This document shows positions 5,490 to 9,880 of a stretch of DNA of 9,880 bases, one piece after another; position 1 is the stretch's first letter, and every line of letters starts with the position of its first letter. Source of the stretch: Desulfarculaceae bacterium (GTDB lineage: Bacteria > Desulfobacterota > Desulfobacteria > Desulfobacterales > Desulfobacteraceae); contig JAIPEK010000063.1 in NCBI GenBank assembly GCA_021737205.1, forward strand, positions 1 to 9,880. Reading direction: 5' to 3'. A model generated the notes under the pieces. The model worked only from the letters and a program-made list of their open reading frames with translations. It ran no database searches and was not told the DNA's origin. The position numbers and the translations under genes are program-made.

Positions 5490-6836
5490 TTACGCCGGTA
5501 TGCTCTCACGGATTTTCTCACAGAGCCTCTCACAATACAGTTTGATCTTTTCATGCTCCGGCCCTTCCACCATCACCCGCAACAGGGGCTGGGTCCCGGA
5601 ATACCGGATCAGAACCCTTCCGTTGCCGTCAAGATTCTTTTCCACGCGCCGGATTTCATCGGCAATCGCATCGATTTTCATGAAATCCGGACGGGAGCTG
5701 TCCACTTCCACATTCATGAGAATCTGGGGATACACTTTCATCTGATCGGCAAGTTCGGAAAACGCCGCTTCTTTGTCCGCCACGATTTCAATCAGTTTCA
5801 GCGCAGTAAGCAACCCGTCTCCTGTCGTATGACAGCCGGAAAAGATCATGTGGCCCGAATCCTCGCCCCCGATGGATGCACCGGTTTCCATCATCCGGTG
5901 TTTGACCCGGATATCCCCGACACTGGTGATCTCGTGCTCGATCCGGTTTGCTTTCAGAAACTTTGAAAGCCCGATGTTGCTCATAACCGTACTGACCACC
6001 ACGTTGTTGTTCAAAAGCCCCTTTTCTTTCATGTAGCCGGCGCATACGGCCAAAATCCTGTCCCCGGTTATTTCATTGCCCTTTTCATCCACCGCAATCA
6101 GCCGGTCCGCGTCCCCGTCGAATGCAAGACCCATGTCGGCTCCGGTTTCCACGACTTTGGCGGCCAGCGTCCGGGTGTGCTGAGAGCCGCAGTTGTCATT
6201 GATGTTCATCCCGTCCGGTGTGACGAAAAGGTAGGTTGGTTCAAAAAAGGGTCTGTTGAAAACCGATCTTGCGGTCCTGCAGGCAGCCCCGTTGGCGCAG
6301 TCCACCACCAGCTTGAACGGTTTTCGTATTCTGTCGGTATCGATATGTTCAAACAGAAACCCGGCGTATCGGTCCACCGCTGAATCCAGCTGATATACCC
6401 TGCCGGTATCCGACCCTTTGAAAACCTCGTCCGAATGGATGTAGGTTTCAATGTTTTTTTGGTCTTTTCCGGAAAGTTTCTCTCCATTTCCGTCAAATAT
6501 CTTGATTCCATTGTCATAGTAGGGATTGTGAGATGCGGAAATCATGATACCGGCGCCCGCGTTCTCTATATGACGGGCAAAATACGCCACTGCCGGGGTG
6601 GGGATGACACCGGCCGACAATGCATCAATGCCTTCGGAGGTGATTCCGGCTGCAAGGGCCGCTTCGAGCATATCCCCGGATTTTCTTGTATCCTTTCCGA
6701 TAACCGCCGAATGAAAACCCTGCTCCCGGACCAGTCTCGCAACCGCCCTGCCGGTTTTCAGCGCTACCTCACAGGTCATGGGGTACCGGTTTGCCATCCC
6801 CCTTATACCGTCCGTACCAAACAGTTTTTTCGACAT
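5490..6836 (-). CDS. glmM: Phosphoglucosamine mutase
   Basis: Interconverts glucosamine-6-phosphate and glucosamine-1-phosphate, the step before GlmU in UDP-GlcNAc synthesis for peptidoglycan and LPS; cytosolic. It has 448 residues, the usual length, and covers all four alpha-D-phosphohexomutase domains. Visible: the N-terminal KLFGTDGIRG (4-13); catalytic phosphoserine Ser102 in ISASHNP (99-105); the metal loop DGDADR (240-245); the sugar-binding loop GGEDSGH (323-329); and the C-terminal phosphate-binding loop RYSGTQPLLRVMVEG (411-425). In that last loop, E. coli GlmM has Glu (SGTE) where this protein has Gln416. The start ATG lies 9 nt after the stop of the beta-helix gene. Its ribosome site (AGGTTGG) overlaps that stop, so the two are co-transcribed and probably coupled. 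Confidence 0.97.
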   Translation of the reverse strand: MSKKLFGTDGIRGMANRYPMTCEVALKTGRAVARLVREQGFHSAVIGKDTRKSGDMLEAALAAGITSEGIDALSAGVIPTPAVAYFARHIENAGAGIMISASHNPYYDNGIKIFDGNGEKLSGKDQKNIETYIHSDEVFKGSDTGRVYQLDSAVDRYAGFLFEHIDTDRIRKPFKLVVDCANGAACRTARSVFNRPFFEPTYLFVTPDGMNINDNCGSQHTRTLAAKVVETGADMGLAFDGDADRLIAVDEKGNEITGDRILAVCAGYMKEKGLLNNNVVVSTVMSNIGLSKFLKANRIEHEITSVGDIRVKHRMMETGASIGGEDSGHMIFSGCHTTGDGLLTALKLIEIVADKEAAFSELADQMKVYPQILMNVEVDSSRPDFMKIDAIADEIRRVEKNLDGNGRVLIRYSGTQPLLRVMVEGPEHEKIKLYCERLCEKIRESIPA

Positions 6837-6845
6837 TATACCAAC

Positions 6846-8072
6846 CTATATTCTGATTTGTTCAAATATTTCTGTTTCAATTGAGTAAAGGGTGTTGCTG
6901 ATTTGTTCTTTGACCGGACCATCCAGTCCTTTTATGGTTTGTATATACGATTTACCGTTTTGTGCTGACACCTGGACCGATTTCAGGTCTTCATTTGAAA
7001 GCCTGTCTGAGAAATGTCCGTTTCCGGCCTTTTGCATGATCTCTTTTTTTTCTCCAAATGTGTTCAGGATTGTTTCATGATGATCCAATGTCCTGTCCGA
7101 CCCGCTTTTCCCTTTTTCGGAAAGAAGTTCCCTTGAAACTTCCAGTTTATCCACAAACCCTTCCAGCCTGTTGATCCGCTCGATGATACAACCTTTTAAT
7201 GTGTGAACCATGCCGGCGTGCAGTTCTTTCTCAAGCCGGCTTCCGGCAAAAAGAGAGCGGATATCCGTGTACCACCTCAAAAGAGCGCAAAGGGCTGCAA
7301 TGTACGAGCAGTTGTGATTGAAAATCCGCTTCACATTTTTATAGACCATGGGCGGCTTTTTAACGGACGCATCCTTGAATGCGCCACCCAGAAGCAGCCT
7401 GTCCGGGTTCGGTTCATCCTTTCTGATGATGCTTCCGGCTGCGGTGACGCATCCGAAAGCGATCCTGCACGGACCCACGATTCCTCCCTGACCGCCCAGG
7501 AATATCGGGTTCCGGTCCAGCAGGACCCCCTGGTGGACATTGCCCATCATGGAAGGCGTGGCTTTGTCCTGGTTCGGGGTGAAGTTGAAATGGACGAACG
7601 AACTTCCCACTTCACTGTGGTTTTTCCGGTCCGTGCCTCCGGCCATGAAACAGTCACAGAAATTGATCAGGCTGCCCAGTGTGACAAAAGGAAAAAGAAC
7701 GGTCTGTTTCAGCCCCGCGGTATGGGCGGCGGACGCCTGTTCTTCCAGGATGGTTCCCTCTCTGACATGGGCACCGGAGCCGAAGGAATTTTCTCCGGCA
7801 AACACCGCCTTTTGAAAAAAGCCCCCTTTCAACTCTACATCCGGTCCGATAAAACAGTTGTCTACTGTAACCGGGGCTTCGGCCCCGATTTGCGTTCCCT
7901 CCAGAATCAGGGTGTTTTCTCCCGTGATCCGGCACCCCGGATAAATGACCACGTCGTTTCCGGAGATCCTCTCCGTATCCACGGAAGGGTCGATGGTAAC
8001 GGATTCGGGGTTGTCCATGACCACCCCTTTGTCCAGAAGTTTTTTGCGTTGATCCATAAGCTTCTTGATCAT
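6846..8072 (-). CDS. GlmU-like left-handed beta-helix protein without nucleotidyltransferase domain
   Basis: 408 residues. Residues about 15-215 are hexapeptide-repeat, left-handed beta-helix sequence of the GlmU C-terminal type: KGVVMDNPESVTI, ISGNDVVIYPGC, ITGENTLILEGTQIG, NCFIGPDVELKGG, GSGAHVREGTILEE, SEVGSSFVHFNFTP (155-166), FLGGQGGIVGPCRIAFG. Residues about 245-408 are mostly helical and match no domain I recognise. The N-terminal Rossmann pyrophosphorylase domain of GlmU is absent, so despite the family's common database name (UDP-GlcNAc pyrophosphorylase) it cannot be a complete GlmU. It sits 9 bp upstream of glmM in the same operon, suggesting a role in amino-sugar phosphate chemistry such as acetyl transfer. 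That is inference: by-eye alignment puts Ser134 where E. coli GlmU has catalytic His363. The ATG at 8072 has no visible ribosome site. ATG 8057 (residue 6) is a plausible alternative. Confidence 0.85.
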   Translation of the reverse strand: MIKKLMDQRKKLLDKGVVMDNPESVTIDPSVDTERISGNDVVIYPGCRITGENTLILEGTQIGAEAPVTVDNCFIGPDVELKGGFFQKAVFAGENSFGSGAHVREGTILEEQASAAHTAGLKQTVLFPFVTLGSLINFCDCFMAGGTDRKNHSEVGSSFVHFNFTPNQDKATPSMMGNVHQGVLLDRNPIFLGGQGGIVGPCRIAFGCVTAAGSIIRKDEPNPDRLLLGGAFKDASVKKPPMVYKNVKRIFNHNCSYIAALCALLRWYTDIRSLFAGSRLEKELHAGMVHTLKGCIIERINRLEGFVDKLEVSRELLSEKGKSGSDRTLDHHETILNTFGEKKEIMQKAGNGHFSDRLSNEDLKSVQVSAQNGKSYIQTIKGLDGPVKEQISNTLYSIETEIFEQIRI

Positions 8073-8166
8073 TTGATTTGTATTGTTTATTCTTGACGGA
8101 TCAGTTAAAAACCCGATCCTTTCACACGAAAACCGAAAACCGTAAAAATTATAAAAAGGAGCCTGT
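8073..8166. promoter_or_regulatory. Divergent promoter region between the beta-helix/glmM operon and pgi
   Basis: 94 bp separating two outward-facing units. Minus strand: a perfect TATAAT (8153-8148) without a convincing -35 box, which would give a leader of about 70 nt for the beta-helix gene. Plus strand: TTGATC (8065-8070), 17 nt, TATTCT (8088-8093), a weak match that begins inside the beta-helix gene. Also present are the tandem CGAAAAC CGAAAAC (8128-8140 region) and a short GGATC...GATCC repeat (8098-8119). The pgi ribosome site AAGGAG (8156-8161) is strong and 5 nt from its ATG, and it overlaps the 5' side of the minus-strand -10 area. Confidence 0.35.
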
Positions 8167-9792
8167 ATGAACCATCCCGCCTTTTATACAACCGAATCAT
8201 GGCAATCCTTGAAAAACCAGGCCGCCTGTTTCGACACAGGGGAGTATCATTTAAGAGTCCTTTTGAACGATCATAACAGATTTGACAGATTTTCCATAAA
8301 ATTGGAAGATTTTTTCTTTGATTTTTCCAAACAGCGTATGGATGAATCCGTCTTCCAAAACCTTTGCCGCATGGCACGCGAGCTTGATCTGCCGGCCCGG
8401 TTTACTTCAATGGCCTCAGGCGGCTCCGTGAACCGGACGGAAAAACGGGCGGCTTTGCACACTGCGGCTCGGGATTTCTCAGATCGATATATAACAACCG
8501 GATCCATGGATGTCAAAAAGGAGGTTCAAAAGGTCAACCGGAAAATCCGAGCCTTTACAGAGGATGTTCACAACGGAAGGATTACCGGATCGACCGGAAA
8601 ACGATTTACGGATGTCGTGGTCGTCGGGATCGGCGGGTCCTATCTTGGGGCGAGCTTTGTCAATACCGCATTGGGATACGGGCACAAAAGGAAAATGGGG
8701 CTCCATTTTCTCTCCAATGTGGATATCGATAACTTCGCAGCCGTTATCAAAAACGTGGATGTGGAAACCACGCTTTTCGTTGTCATTTCCAAAAGCTATA
8801 CCACCGTGGAGACCATGGCCAACCTCAACCAGATCATAGAGCACCTCCAAGCGTGCTCCATTGATCCCGAACACCACCTGGTCACCGTCACAAGCCGGGA
8901 AAGCCCCGGGGATGACCCTTCCAATCCGGTGCTGGGCACTTTTCACATGTTTGACTTTATCGGCGGACGGTACAGTGTCACGTCCGCCGTGGGAGGGGTG
9001 CCGCTGAGCCTTGCCTTCGGATTCGACGTGTTCGAGGAATTTCTCAGGGGGGCTCATCAAATGGACCTGACGGCGGAGACCGCTGAAATAGAGGAAAATC
9101 CGGCAGTTGTGGCCGCCCTTGTCAATGTGTGGAACTCGAACGGACTTGGCTACAATGCCCTTGGCATCATCCCTTACAGTACGGCGCTTTCCGAACTGCC
9201 GGCGCATATCCAGCAGCTTTATATGGAAAGCCTCGGGAAAGCCGTCACAGCAGAGAAAAATCCGGTGTCATATAAAACCGGTGTCCTGCTGTTCGGTGAA
9301 CCCGGCACAAATGCCCAGCATTCCTTTTTTCAGCTGGCTCACCAGGGCATGGCGTTTCCCATTGAATTCATCGGTGCGGTAAAACCGGGTTTTACAGGCG
9401 AACAGGAGTTGTCCGGCGGAGTGACCAACCACCAGGAATTGTGGGCCAATATGGTGTCCCAGGCCCGGGCACTGGCCGTGGGAAGGGAAAACCCGGAAGA
9501 CCTGTCCCGCCATTTTACTGGCAACCGTCCCTCTTCCACCATCGTGATCCCGGACCTGCAAGCATTCCATATCGGAATGCTGCTTTCTTTCTATGAAGCG
9601 AGAACCGTTTATGAGGGATTCATCCTGGATATCAACCCTTTTGACCAGTTCGGCGTGGAGCTTGGAAAAAAACTTGCAGGCACCATCCGAAAAGAGATGG
9701 CACAAAAGAACGCAAATCCCGCACATTCTTTTCACAATCTGGATGAAGCCACCCGGTTTTATCTGGAAATATTGCTTACCGGTGAACTCTGA
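8167..9792 (+). CDS. pgi: Glucose-6-phosphate isomerase
   Basis: Interconverts glucose-6-phosphate and fructose-6-phosphate in glycolysis/gluconeogenesis and supplies fructose-6-phosphate for amino-sugar synthesis; cytosolic. 541 residues, similar to the E. coli type (549). Visible: NRTEKRA (89-95); the first SIS domain with GIGGSYLGA (154-162) and the phosphate loop SKSYTT (208-213); the PGI signature FIGGRYSVTSAVGG (264-277) with Arg268; the catalytic base Glu354 in MESLGK; His385 in GTNAQHSFFQLAHQG; and Lys501 in QFGVELGK. Canonical E. coli motifs read MESNGK and GTNGQH, so Leu355+1 (MESL) and Ala383 are variants beside intact catalytic residues. The start is supported by AAGGAG 5 nt upstream and by the family N-terminus. 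Divergent from the beta-helix/glmM operon, convergent with fabH. Confidence 0.97.
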   Translation: MNHPAFYTTESWQSLKNQAACFDTGEYHLRVLLNDHNRFDRFSIKLEDFFFDFSKQRMDESVFQNLCRMARELDLPARFTSMASGGSVNRTEKRAALHTAARDFSDRYITTGSMDVKKEVQKVNRKIRAFTEDVHNGRITGSTGKRFTDVVVVGIGGSYLGASFVNTALGYGHKRKMGLHFLSNVDIDNFAAVIKNVDVETTLFVVISKSYTTVETMANLNQIIEHLQACSIDPEHHLVTVTSRESPGDDPSNPVLGTFHMFDFIGGRYSVTSAVGGVPLSLAFGFDVFEEFLRGAHQMDLTAETAEIEENPAVVAALVNVWNSNGLGYNALGIIPYSTALSELPAHIQQLYMESLGKAVTAEKNPVSYKTGVLLFGEPGTNAQHSFFQLAHQGMAFPIEFIGAVKPGFTGEQELSGGVTNHQELWANMVSQARALAVGRENPEDLSRHFTGNRPSSTIVIPDLQAFHIGMLLSFYEARTVYEGFILDINPFDQFGVELGKKLAGTIRKEMAQKNANPAHSFHNLDEATRFYLEILLTGEL

Positions 9793-9821
9793 CCACCGTG
9801 AAACATTGTTCCACGGTGGTC
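9791..9821. terminator. Strong hairpin between convergent pgi and fabH
   Basis: GACCACCGTG (9791-9800) and CACGGTGGTC (9812-9821) are perfect reverse complements (10 bp) with an 11-nt loop. The hairpin starts inside the pgi stop codon and ends 9 nt before the end of fabH on the other strand. Neither side has a proper T-run, so it is probably a bidirectional transcript-end or stabilising hairpin rather than a textbook intrinsic terminator. Confidence 0.6.
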
Positions 9822-9830
9822 CCGGGCCGT

Positions 9831-9880
9831 TTAAAACCGGTAGATCACACATCCCCAGGTAAGACCGGCGCCGAATCCGG
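9831..9880 (-). CDS. fabH: 3-oxoacyl-ACP synthase III (KAS III), last 15 codons only
   Basis: The minus-strand frame ending in TAA (9833-9831) reads GFGAGLTWGCVIYRF, the very characteristic C-terminus of FabH-type condensing enzymes (E. coli FabH ends GFGGGFTWGSALVRF). FabH joins acetyl-CoA and malonyl-ACP to start fatty-acid synthesis. The Cys-His-Asn active site lies outside the window to the right, so substrate type and the exact KAS III subfamily cannot be judged. The gene is convergent with pgi. Confidence 0.78.
   Translation of the reverse strand, partial: GFGAGLTWGCVIYRF

Noticed and set aside
8098..8119. GGATC...GATCC inverted repeat as an operator or terminator upstream of pgi
   Set aside because: Only five pairs with a 12-nt AT-rich loop and no T-run; expected by chance in a region of this size.
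8479..9207. Minus-strand ORF (242 codons) antisense to pgi
   Set aside because: The opposite strand carries intact PGI signature motifs over the same bases; the antisense product has low-complexity composition typical of a shadow frame.

Overview
The window looks like chromosomal housekeeping DNA from a Gram-negative bacterium, most likely a sulfate-reducing member of the former Deltaproteobacteria (Desulfobacterota, Desulfobacteraceae-like). That placement is inferred from gene order (xseA-xseB-ispA-dxs), the style of the proteins, moderate GC content and extragenic palindromes. No phylogenetic test was possible. Nine protein genes are visible, two of them cut by the window ends. I see no tRNA, rRNA, CRISPR array, transposase or phage gene.

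Layout: (1) 1-4161, minus strand: a tightly packed operon read right to left, xseA, xseB, ispA, dxs. It encodes both subunits of exonuclease VII, farnesyl diphosphate synthase and DXP synthase. Genes overlap by 4 and 8 bp or are 6 bp apart. dxs starts with TTG, in the same frame as the ispA stop, and runs off the left edge. (2) 4162-4618: a divergent, partly AT-rich intergenic region. It has a promoter candidate for each direction and a large palindromic element that would lie in the xseA leader RNA. (3) 4619-5326, plus strand: a seven-helix Bax inhibitor-1 family membrane protein close to E. coli YbhL, followed by a good intrinsic terminator. (4) 5327-5489: a convergent gap with a perfect 17-bp inverted repeat built from 9-nt CTTCATG units. 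(5) 5490-8072, minus strand: a two-gene operon of a GlmU-like left-handed beta-helix protein lacking a nucleotidyltransferase domain, then glmM. (6) 8167-9792, plus strand: pgi, divergent from that operon, ending in a strong hairpin. (7) 9831-9880, minus strand: the last codons of a FabH-type ketoacyl-ACP synthase III.

How they work together: dxs and ispA supply the start (MEP pathway) and the C15 prenyl diphosphate of isoprenoid synthesis, which feeds undecaprenyl phosphate and quinones. glmM makes glucosamine-1-phosphate for UDP-GlcNAc. pgi sets the fructose-6-phosphate pool from which amino sugars are drawn. FabH begins fatty-acid synthesis. The general theme is cell-envelope precursor supply. 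I found no convincing new defence or mobile system. The items most worth a second look are the GlmU-like orphan beta-helix protein with its uncharacterised C-terminal domain, and the palindromic elements at 4205-4332 and 5380-5439.
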